This document shows, piece after piece, positions 1 through 11,436 of a DNA stretch of 40,204 nucleotides; position 1 is the stretch's first letter, and each line of letters starts with the position of its first letter. A program made the position numbers and the translations under genes. Location: contig BAAFSQ010000074.1 in the NCBI GenBank assembly GCA_054661495.1, forward strand, positions 1 through 40,204. Reading direction: 5' to 3'. This stretch comes from Zygophlyctis sp. KS116. Lineage: Eukaryota; Chytridiomycota. The notes below the pieces were generated by a model. That model had not been told where the DNA came from. It ran no database searches and saw nothing but the letters and a program-made list of their open reading frames with translations.

Positions 1-329
1 CCTGATGTTTAACCCAACCAGCCGTTGGACTTGACCTGATGTTTAACCCAACCAGCCGTTGAACTTGACCTGATGTTTAACCCAACCAGCCGTTGAACTT
101 GACCTGAAGTTAACCCAACCAGCCGTTGGACTTGACCTGAAGTTAACCCAACCAGCCGTTGAACTTGACCTGATGTTTAACCCAACCAGCCGTTGAACTT
201 GACCTGATGTTTAACCCAACCAGCCGTTGGACTTGACCTGATGTTTAACCCAACCAGCCGTTGAACTTGACCTGAAGTTAACCCAACCAGCCGTTGAACT
301 TGACCTGAAGTTAACCCAACCAGCCGTTG
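1..329. repeat. 33/34-bp tandem minisatellite with a five-unit super-period
   Basis: Nine full units and one partial unit stand head to tail. Two length classes exist: a 34-bp form beginning cctgatgttt and a 33-bp form beginning cctgaagtta. All share the core aacccaaccagccgttg. The order of classes is long, long, long, short, short, and then the same again, so 168-bp blocks begin at 1 and 169. A second variable site (ttgga or ttgaa) does not follow this period. The array begins at the window edge, so its true length is unknown. It ends about 70 bp before the Rab3GAP2-like start codon. Confidence 0.97.
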
Positions 330-399
330 CCCGTCCAAACCAAAATTTTAAAAATTATCTTGCGTATTCAAACTTATTGTGTAACAAACTGCTGACAAT

Positions 400-3300
400 A
401 TGATTCAAAATTTTAAAATTATAGACTCTATTCATGCTTCAAATGTCATCGCTCTCTCACACGATTCACAAATACTCGTCGTTTGTCAAATAGACAATGC
501 AATAATCTACAATCTAAATTCAGATTTTAAAACAGCATTCAATACATCTGATAAAATATCTGCTGCAATAGTATTGTCTTGTCATGGGGAAACTCCTCTT
601 TACTATATAATATTAGCAACGGTACAAGGACAGGTTTTTGTAGTGTCAAGTTTGGGGAAATTGGTTTATAAACAGTTTGTACACGTAAATATTACAGTCT
701 TAAAGGTTAACTATTCTCAAGACTTTATTTACGCTCTAAATGGGAATGTAATTATTACTCTAAAGATTTCTTTTACTGGATCACTGTTGGTATGCGAGAA
801 AATTAATCTATTGGGATCAGTAAATAAGGATGTTTGTATGTTGGGGTCAGAGTATAGAGGGGTTTTATCTCCAATAACAATAAATATAAATGGTCAGTCT
901 CTATATAACAAGTATGATAATGTAATTGTTGGTGTTGGGAAAAAGATTTCTTACTATGGGAGAATGGATAAAAGAAATGGATCTTGGGCAATGGGACAAT
1001 TGGAAGGGTCAATAGGGTAAATTGGGTTTTAGTAATTGGAAAGTGCGGTTTTTTCTATTGCAAAAAGTTTATGGAATACAGAGGATGAAAAAGTTACTAA
1101 TATGACAATTTTAGATTTAAATCCTTTAATCACACTACAAGATCATCGTAGGATATTTTTATATTTAATACTCTTAGCACGCATAATTAATAGGATTATA
1201 CTTTCACCTCCGCATCCATTAACTGGTAAATCTAGTTTAGCTGCATTGACGGACAACTTGGGGAGAATTTTGGTATTGGATTTGGACTCTGGAGAGATAG
1301 TACGGTTATATAAAGGTATGAGAGATGCGCAGGCAGGTTGGATTCTGAAAAAAGTTGAAATTTCTAGTAATTTGGGTTTGGAGAATGGTCCAAGATTAAG
1401 ATATGTTTTGTGTTTGGTTGCTTATTGTCCACGTGGTACTCTAGAAGTCTTTACAATGAAATATCAGAAAAGACTTGTAGGAATAGAAGTAGATCGAAAT
1501 TTGACATTGGTTTCTTCTGCTCATGCGCTTTTCGGTGGTCATCAGTTGCGTGTCAATCAAGTGAATCCGAATCCAACTGTTTCAGATTGTAATTGTTTTT
1601 TAATTTCACCGGCGGGACAAATTCAAAAAGTCGTTTTAGAGGATGATCTAGTCGTCCAGTATTTTGCATTTACTTACTCTTAGAAATTATATACGTCATT
1701 CTTGGGTTGGTGATATTGAAGATTTACTTTTGAAATATTCTGAAGATCCTTCATTATTTAATTCAAAAATTGGCGATATTATTGAAGATTTGACCATGGT
1801 TGATTTGGAAAAGGTTTGATCATTCAAAGTATAACAAAAAGGTTCTCAAGTTATGCAAACCCCAACTTACTATTGATGACTATCTGCAACTGCTAGAAAA
1901 TATAACTCTTATTGCCGGTCAAAAACAAAGTAATAATTCCTGGCTTCAATTACCGATTTTTGGCACGGACTTGTTATCTATTCGTGCTTTCAAATATCTC
2001 TCCAGTCCTCCCATTGATGTTCCCCAAGAAATTTCTCTTGAAAAGGTCGAATTATATTATCAGACATGCAGATTTTCTCATAAAACATCTAAGAAGAGCG
2101 CCGAAGGTCGAAAGCGTGATTACAATTGGACTGAATTTTTGTCTCTTTTCGAGCCATCCAAATCTACTTCATTTATCAAATTCAAAAAAGGAATTAAGAA
2201 AGCAGAAATCTGTACGTTTATTATCTCCAAAACACTGAATTTTTGGCCCCAATTCGATAATTTATATGATAAGTTGAGTTTGATTGACGAAGATTGGATA
2301 GTAACCCACTTGATATCTTACTTTTAGGTCTTGATCTCTCTATATATATCAGATAATGAAGTTTTATTAAGCTCTGATATAAAAATTATGGCGAAATTAA
2401 TGGATTTCATTGGATTTTTTTTGGGTAGGATCCTGAAGCACGAGCAGTATTTAGTTTTGAGAAAACTCTTGGACTCTTGTCAATCCACAACAGTAGTAAG
2501 AGGTTTCTTATTTTTGATTGCTAGGTTGAGTCTGCAATGCTCATATCATACATCATGAGTAAACATATAGGACCTGATCTTAAAGAAGTTTTCATGGTAG
2601 AAATTTTTATCCATAACTATAGATTCACACCAATTGGGCAAATTTACTCGAGAGATTACGAATGTGCTCTTTGTTTTCTTCAAGTCTTGATGCTTCTACA
2701 GTAAAGTCGCTTGGAATAAATGCGAAATCGTTTGGAGAAACAGAAAGGCTTTGCGTGAGCCGCTTATTGGCTCTTTCAAGAATTCGAAGCTATAGTAAAG
2801 GCGACACGGAGGAAGGGGATTTTGTTGATGTAGAAAAGATCCTTTTTTCACAGTTTGGTTATGAAATCAATCTTGAATTGGTTCAGATATATATGTCATT
2901 TGAGTTCGGTCGATTTTGGACAGATTTAAAGGAAAGGGGTAAATATTTTTTTGCAATAACGGATCAGATTGGCTTCAGAGATGTGTAGTAACCGCAGGAA
3001 TCATCGCCAGTGTGAATTTGCGGAATGCGTTAGCCTTGACTATTTTTTTTCAATTCATATCCACTAAACTGGAAAATATATTTACCATCATTGAAAAGGC
3101 TAGGAAAATACCAAGTGAAGCTATTTTAACACGTACCTGTGGATTAGACTGTAAGTGTAAAACGATTGATTATAAGTGAAGGATATCCCATTTTTTCTGG
3201 ATAACTGCCAGACTCTTTTGGAATTCATATCAGCTGATGAATATTCTACTCCACGTTACATGATGCAGGCGATTGAGGATGCTGTAAGAATCAGCGAAAA

Positions 3301-3658
3301 GAAGAGTTATTTATCAAATATGGCATATTATGATAATGCCATAGGAGTGATTATTGATTGCATAAATTCTTCCAAATCAGATTCTAAAATTTCGGGGTAT
3401 CTTTTGCATCACCACATTTCTATGATTCGGGTCTTGAAATATATTTTCCAGTACAATTTGAAAAATGTCAGGCCTCTACGCTTATTTGACTCAAATATAC
3501 ATTTTTGCTCATCGCTATATACATCTATCAACGTTTCTTTGCTCAGGGAGAACTCAATTGGTAAGATTGACAAGGAAAGAGATGCTTTTGTGGACAAAAT
3601 ATTAGAAGTGGATTCATCTCTCGTGCGTGAGGATGTGGTCATGGAAATCTCCTGGTAA
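400..3658 (+). CDS. Rab3 GTPase-activating protein non-catalytic subunit (Rab3GAP2-like)
   Basis: This is the regulatory partner of Rab3GAP1. In animals the complex acts on Rab3 and Rab18 at membranes. The N-terminal part carries the family signature, with 'LDSGEIVRLYKGMRDAQAGW' followed by a conserved strand containing 'CPRGTLEVF'. The C-terminal part has the family block 'RPLRLFDSN'. Keeping one reading frame gives nine exons: 400-1016, 1044-1658, 1684-1813, 1842-2300, 2328-2495, 2525-2596, 2623-2938, 2968-3150 and 3177-3658. All eight introns are GT-AG and 25-29 nt long. The model gives 1013 residues, shorter than the roughly 1400 of the human protein. The start is the first ATG of the first exon, 70 bp after the minisatellite. 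The catalytic partner Rab3GAP1 is not in the window. The assignment comes from recognising conserved blocks, not from an alignment run. Confidence 0.85.
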
Positions 3659-3711
3659 AATACCACAAATTGCATTACGATAAACTACTAACGATAAACA
3701 CTAACAAAAAA

Positions 3712-5310
<1,599 letters not shown>

Positions 5311-5525
5311 TGTTTTTCAAGAGCAGTAATCCGTTGTCAGATGATTTGAAGCAAAAATTCTTGGGCTGATCGTGCGATCGCTTGGCTGATAAGACAATGA
5401 AAGTTTTATCTAGTGATCTAACTAGTGGCAGGGTAGCGTTGGAAAGCACTAGGCCGCCAACCAGCACTAGGCCACTAGACAAGTTTATGGGCTGATGAGT
5501 GTGTCAACCCTGTCGATAATACAAA
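5311..5525. other. Divergent intergenic region (shared promoter)
   Basis: A 215-bp gap lies between the divergent starts of the AGC kinase and the glycosyltransferase fusion. It is less AT-rich than the neighbouring coding DNA. It contains a duplicated 'gcactaggcc' (about 5446 and 5464) and a near-palindrome around 'gatcgtgcgatc' (about 5368). No tRNA or other RNA gene is recognisable. An apparent antisense reading frame across it (5285-5482) has no recognisable features. Confidence 0.5.
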
Positions 5526-8016
5526 ATGAATCGCAAAATTCTAAAAACGCTCTTGACGCTCTTGATTGCTATTACTGTTTTTACATTCTCCAGAATTATT
5601 TCGAGGAGTTCTAGAGGAAACGCTTTAAAATCTAGAGAAATATTTAAAAAATCATTGGTGGAGTGTGAGGCTCATTCTTGTTTAATCACAAACTTGTATG
5701 TTATAAACAAATCTTTTCATTTGTTTCTAGAGAATCCAACAGAATACAATGAAACTGTCGTTTTCTCTGGAATCGGACAAGGGAGTTTTATTTTCGTTTT
5801 TTGGGATAAAAAGGTATTTCCTGAAAATGATAGGCATATTCCGGTATTTTTACATTCTATAGAACAAGGTTCAAATTTAAATCTACAATACTACAAAACT
5901 CCTATTGTACTTTTTTCAGTTTTATGGGATAATCTATTTCGGACACTTTATGCTGGTATTTCTCTATTTTAATAGAAATAGGAGCAGGAGTGTTTTATTC
6001 AATGGCTAGATTTAGATTTTACTTTCCAGATCATGTACAATTGATTCTAGTAGATGATAAACCAACTCCAAAGGGGTTTGTTCCTCTATTACAAGCTGCA
6101 GTAGATCCTGGGCCAAAGTTAAAATGGTGGGACTCTTTGAAAGATGGGATTTATAAAGGAGTAATAATGGGGATTTCAAGGGATGTGGTAGTAGAAGAAA
6201 TAAAACTAGAAAAGCATTTTGATTGGAGATTTAGTCTAAGGAATTTTGCGTTTCAATCTTTTGCAGAAAGAATTAAAAGGAATTTTTGGAAAAATTGTAA
6301 AAAAGACTTGAATCAAATTACAAAAATTCCAAAGGTTTTATTGATTTTAAGGACTGGATCTAAAAGAAATATTGTAAATTACAAGGTCTTGGTTCAAGCT
6401 CTTTCTAAACTACCGATTATATTAGAAACAAGTGTATTCTCTAAACTTTCACTAGACCAGCAATTTTGTATGGTTGGATCTTCTGATATTGTAATTTCTT
6501 TACATGGGGCTGCTCTATCACATGTTTTGTTTATGAAATCAAGGGCGTTTTTAATTGAAATATTTCCGTATAGTTTTAGAAAAACTATTTTCAACAATTT
6601 AGCTAATATGATGGGGGTTAATTATCTATATTGGCAAAATAATAGATGGTCTAATACCAAAACATTTTATAATCTGATTGAAGCAAATAAATTAACAAAT
6701 ATGACAAAGGAAAGAATACAAATGCTGCCGATTGATTGGTATAATATGGATTCAAAGAATTATTGGAGAAATCAAGATACAATAATTGATGTAATTATAT
6801 TCATTTTATTTTTTAGATACCGTCATTTTTAGATGTTTTACGTCTAGCCCTGTTTAGATTTGAAGAGAATCAGGGAGGTCAACCTCAGAAATTTTTAATT
6901 TATACTCCTTGGGAGCAGTTTAATAACCAAATTTTAGGATTGAAGTCGGCCTGTGCTTTAGCCACATTTCTGAAAAGGACTCTTGTCATTCCAATGGTTG
7001 GCTCTCCGAAAAGTACTTTGGAAGAAAGAAGAATGTTTGATCCTATAGACTATGAATGGACTTCATTTGACTTATATTTTGATATGCCGAAAATCTCAAA
7101 ACAACTTCCTTGCTCTACTATATCGTTTGATAACTTTTACTCATTATTTCGTGAGCGATCATTGGGAACCCTCAGATATCATCATATGTCTGATGAGGCT
7201 ACTTCAGAGTCTCAGTTTAGGAATTACTATAAAAATATTGTTGATATCAAATATGACAAACTTGAATGGGATCTTAAAGTAACATATGGCATGAATGAGT
7301 TGGAATTAAAAAAATTGCATGGCTCAGATAATTCTACCGTTCTTGCGCTTGGTTCAATGTTTTGGTATTATAACTTTGAAATTCTAGTCGAATACCCGCT
7401 TAGAAAATTCTATAACTATATGAATAATCCTCTGTATAGCCAAATAACTAATGGCCTTCAGTTTTCGGAACGACTGATTAGAATTGGCAGTTATCTCTTG
7501 TCTAAAATCAATGAGCCTTTTATTTCTTTCCATTTAAGAAGGGGGGATTATGCTCAAAAATGCGCTGAAATGATTGAAAAAGACCACAGCACGTTGGAAA
7601 ATCCAGATTTATCATCTGGAATGGCATATTACCTAGAAAAAAATCCCAAGGATGCTTGGAAATCCAATATCACACATCCACTTTTTGATTCTTGCTTTAC
7701 CCCACTTTTTTGGATACAAAAAACTATTCGGTCTCTGGATAATATAAGCAAAACCATATTTGTTTCTACTAATGCCGCATTTGATGAAAAACAGGAGATT
7801 TCAAAAGCTTTTGCTGATTTCAAAATACTTTATTTAGACGATATTCTCAATCCTGCCGATTCCATCAGAAATTCTTTGAATGGTATTGATTTGTCTATAT
7901 TAGATCAGCTAATTTGCATAAATTCAGCGCACTTTGTCGGAAACTTATATTCATCCTTTTCTAGGGCGATTATTGAATCTCGCGCAACAATGAACGGAAA
8001 ATGGTCTGTATTCTAG
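5526..8016 (+). CDS. Fused GT61 glycosyltransferase / POFUT-like O-fucosyltransferase
   Basis: Two glycosyltransferases sit in one continuous reading frame across introns at 5956-5981 and 6791-6816 (26 nt each), giving about 812 residues. Residues 5-24 form an uncharged signal anchor, typical of type II ER/Golgi membrane enzymes. Residues about 40-430 are GT61 (EOGT/POMGNT2 group): TGSKRNIVN at 268-276, HGAALSH at 318-324, and the family-typical end YWRNQDT just before the second intron. Residues about 440-812 resemble GDP-fucose protein O-fucosyltransferases: 'KFLIYTPWEQFNNQ' near the domain start, the GDP-fucose-binding type motif HLRRGDY at 652-658, and the C-terminal 'INSAHFVGNLYSSFSRA', which matches the POFUT pattern. 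In animals EOGT (GT61) and POFUT1 (GT65) both modify EGF repeats in the ER. The acceptor here is unknown. Two separate genes are possible only if the 6791-6816 intron is not used, but the second domain has no start codon of its own near its N-terminus. Confidence 0.82.
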
Positions 8017-8098
8017 GGGTATATAGTAAAGATTTAATTTAGTGCAGACTACTTATTCTAGATGGTAATGATTTCACGGCAGAGCTCTGGGTTAGGAG

Positions 8099-8887
8099 AT
8101 GAAAATATGTAAGAGATTCGGCCTTGACATCTATGATCAATTAAGATTTGCTGTAGGAAAAATATGGGAGGTTGAGCAACAAATCAAAATTTTAAATCTC
8201 TCTAATGGAAAATTGTATATAAAAACTTTGGAAAATGATTGGCAGATATTTCTGGAAAAAGTTTTAAGCTTTGATGCAGGTTCATTTTTGTCTGTTTGCC
8301 TCGGTGACTCTACAAATATTTATTCATTTGATCTTCAACCTTTAAATACATCTAAATTACAGATGCAGAAAGTTTCAGCTGGAGTTCAGCATTGTATTGC
8401 ATTTGATACCTTAGGCAGAGTTTGGGGGTTCGGTTCAAATCTGCACGGCCAGCTAGGAATCAATACAATAGAAGTCTCAGAATGGCATATGAATCACACA
8501 CTTGAAGGGCTGAAAGTAGTTGATGTTGCAGCTGGAGACTTGTTTTCACTCTTTTTAACTAGTGACGGCGTTGTATATTCTTGTGGATCTAATACCTTTG
8601 GCCAGTTGGGAGTGCCCCTTCAAGGTTTTGAAGCAGTAGGTCAAAATATACCGAGACCAGTTTTTGAATCAGCGGCAGAGGTTAATTTGCAGCTTGCAGC
8701 GGGATCTAGGCACTCTCTAATACTAATGGGAGATTGTGTTTACGGATCAGGATGGAGCAAGTATGGGCAGTTGGGTGAAATTACTGGACAAATTCAAGGA
8801 TTTAAGCATATATTTACGAATCTACAAGTGTCTAAAGTAGAAGCTGAAAACTGGGAGTCAATACTTGAAATCTATGACCACTCTTGA
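8099..8887 (+). CDS. RCC1-repeat protein (Ats1/RCCD1-like)
   Basis: A 262-residue protein has at least three recognisable RCC1 blades: 'GRVWGFGSNLHGQLG' at about residue 110, 'GVVYSCGSNTFGQLG' at about 158, and 'CVYGSGWSKYGQLGE' at about 213. Each is preceded by the typical 'aGxxHslal' strand (for example AGVQHCIAFD and AGSRHSLILMG). The size is close to small RCC1-like proteins such as yeast Ats1 or animal RCCD1, and much shorter than full RCC1 (about 420). The function is not certain. The first ATG of the open frame is at 8099. An alternative start at 8062, followed by a 31-nt intron at 8065-8095, would only add two residues. It converges on the first OPT gene with 35 bp between stops. Confidence 0.7.
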   Translation: MKICKRFGLDIYDQLRFAVGKIWEVEQQIKILNLSNGKLYIKTLENDWQIFLEKVLSFDAGSFLSVCLGDSTNIYSFDLQPLNTSKLQMQKVSAGVQHCIAFDTLGRVWGFGSNLHGQLGINTIEVSEWHMNHTLEGLKVVDVAAGDLFSLFLTSDGVVYSCGSNTFGQLGVPLQGFEAVGQNIPRPVFESAAEVNLQLAAGSRHSLILMGDCVYGSGWSKYGQLGEITGQIQGFKHIFTNLQVSKVEAENWESILEIYDHS

Positions 8888-8922
8888 GTCTATTAATAGA
8901 TATTCATAATCTTTATCAAATA

Positions 8923-11275
8923 CTACTCTGAATTTTCCCATCCTTTATCAAAGCAATAATAGTCTAGTGAAGTATTTGGATTTCCTGCCCATACTGGAAA
9001 ACTTATTCCGTTTTGATCTAGAGTAGCAATAGCCAGTTGTGCCAAAGAAACTCCAGAATCGATCGCAACAGACAGCACATAATTATACTTTTTCCACCAT
9101 TCATAATGATGCTTGAAAATATAACACTGAAATAGCCAAGATAAAGCGAGAGGAATAACTACACCGTTCTGAAAAGAGCCAGGGTTCGGATATCCAGTAG
9201 ACAAAATAGGAATATTTATATAATGCCAGAATTCAGCTTTGTAATACCTATTTCCGATCCATGGTATAATGGGCAGTACTGCTCCATACAAGAAGAACCA
9301 TAATAAGCTTTCATATATCGAGCCTGCTCCAAAAAACTTCTGCGGCCCTATAGCACCCCAAATTGCACCAGCGGAGTAAAAAGTACTATAAGAAATAGGA
9401 TTCCAATCTTCTGCTTTAAACAAAACATCTGAGAGTAATGATTCACTCCATATAGAGACACAGTTATTGATGATTGCACCAATGACTGTTCCGTATAATT
9501 GAGCGACAATCATATGTACAGGATTAATTTTCATATAATGACCCAATTTCAAATCTCCTAAAAGTGACAAAGCTTGAATAATAGTATTAGTGCCTAAACT
9601 TTTAAAAGCCATCACGGCTACTGTTTGCCCTGGGATAAGAAGCCCGATCACAAACTCTGTTAGAACATTCAGCCCCAGCTGAAGGCCTGTAATGGCTTGT
9701 ATCACGCCTATAGGGAGCAAAAAAAGCATTGTTATGCCAATACACAAAAAAACTGCCCAAACGGGCATGGTAAATGGAGTTGATACTGATACAATAACCT
9801 GAACAACGATCATCAATAGAAGAAACACCGCAAACACCCAGTCTGGTACGTCAGGATAAGCTTCCATCAATCGATTATGAATATCAGTCTCTTCATTTCT
9901 TTGTGCAATCGCTGCCCTAAATTGTTTCCAGATTGACCGTCCGTACCACAAAAATACATGGGATATGGCAGCTGTTATTGCCATAAAGCTTGTTCCATAT
10001 GAAACTTAAATTTAATCGAATAAAAAGAATACCAGCAAAAAAAGTGGTAATATGTATTGGACCGTGCTGGCTATATGCGGTTTCATTCATGTCAAATGTT
10101 TTACTGTCCATCAAATCTAACGGCCGAAAGTGCTGTCCATCTCTATTATAAAGATACGGATCATTTAATGTCCATTTTCCATTAAGCTCTTGGTCTTTTC
10201 CAAAAGCATTAGAAAAGAAGAGAATTGGCACTATTATCCATCCCCATACACTATTATTAGATTTCAAATACAATTTACATATTGCTTATCGCAAATTGTA
10301 ATGAAGCATAAAACGGCGTTGTTAAATACTGACCTCCAGCATAGTAAAAATCAGCCGTTAAGGAAAAAATTCCTGGTCCTGCACTTTCACCAGTTGACGA
10401 AAGAAATCTGGCAACATTATTGGAAGTTAGCAAGCAAATAATAGAAAATGATTGAAGTACAGTCATAAAATATTGTGGTATCCAAGAATATACAAAAACA
10501 GCAAAAGCGGACATCCAAAAAAACTTATACCTGGAAAGCTTATACCTTGAAAATATCTCTGTTTCGTCAACTTTTTCATGAAATCCCACAAATAATGCTA
10601 CTTGAGATAGATTACTGGGCCAGTACATAGAAGCCGGCTTGACCAGAAAACGCCGTAAAATTCCAGCTAATCCAAAGCCAATTAATTGCACTGACATGAC
10701 GAATGCAAGCGAATTGAAATAATTTATTTCTTGATTATTCTATATTTATTAATATTCGAAAATACCATAAATTTCGTAAATTTTTGAACCACCACATTAT
10801 CTACACCGTATGCTACTCCCCCTAAATACTATAAGAAGGAAGAAAAATACCTCCTGCTGCCGCAATTATCGTAATAAGTACGTGTTCTTTGATTGAAAAA
10901 GGCCCTGGATTGAGCGAAAATGCGTACGTTCCAATTCTAAATTCCTTTGATGGTAATACAGCGGCCATAATGATCCCCATAGGATAACTAAGTAGAGTGG
11001 CGACCGTTGATGGGATTGCAAACGGATTAGTTCTAAACATAAAGATTGAATTGATAGTTGCCAGCAGAATATTCCATAATGTCCCCAATATCAATACTCT
11101 AAAGCTCAAACTGGGAGTTGACGGATCATCTGTCGTCGGTACAATGGCTGAAACATACACGTTTGTTCTACACTATTAATACAGTAAGATCTTACGAATC
11201 TTTATCGCTTTCATGATCATAGTCTAATTCTTCATGATCATCGCTGTTAGATACTTTAGAGAAGCCAAATGCCAT
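8923..11275 (-). CDS. Oligopeptide transporter, OPT family (copy A)
   Basis: A plasma-membrane transporter expected to import short peptides with protons. The OPT signature 'SLNPGPFSIKEHVLITI' lies near the N-terminus. Further conserved blocks are 'KLGHYMKINPVHM', 'GLLIPGQTVAV' and 'FWHYINIPIL', and many hydrophobic segments are spread over the length. The short hydrophilic N-terminus starts with MAFGFSKV and is rich in Asp and Glu. A 28-nt intron (11168-11195) separates it from 'VYVSAIVPTTDDPSTP'. Further small introns lie near 10815, 10700, 10275 and 10000. It is the most downstream gene of a same-strand trio. The stop at 8923 follows FDKGWENSE. The three copies are about equally long, and none shows a broken frame. 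Confidence 0.92.
11059..11218 (-). repeat. Near-identical 160-bp patch, copy A side
   Basis: 159 of 160 bases match 13578-13737 in the same orientation, counted by eye. The patch covers the end of exon 1, the whole 28-nt first intron and the start of exon 2 of OPT copy A. Similarity falls sharply on both sides of the patch. Confidence 0.93.
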
Positions 11276-11436
11276 AATTACCCCTGATTTTCTTTCTCCG
11301 CAGAGCTAAGTAACGGAGCCGCTTAGGTGGCTTTTGATCCTGTCCGAGCTCCAAAGTCTCAGATAATTTCATTTACTAAATCGTACATTATATTTATTAT
11401 AAATAATTTTATATCATGATGATTCAGTTCCAATAT
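11276..11436. other. Intergenic gap between OPT copies A and B
   Basis: A 161-bp gap is expected to hold the 3' end of copy B and the promoter of copy A. The block beside copy A contains 'gagccgcttaggtggctttt', and a loosely similar 'ggcggcttag' stands upstream of copy B (about 13816). I see no other structure. Confidence 0.4.

Noticed and set aside
1-329. CRISPR-like array or telomere
   Set aside because: Units are head to tail without spacers, so it is not CRISPR. The core is not a telomere repeat, though it contains taaccc.
8041-8098. Extra RCC1 blade upstream of the RCC1 gene
   Set aside because: A GNDFTAEL-like stretch and a LGDEN-like stretch occur in different frames with no usable intron between them. 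Only an optional start at 8062 remains.
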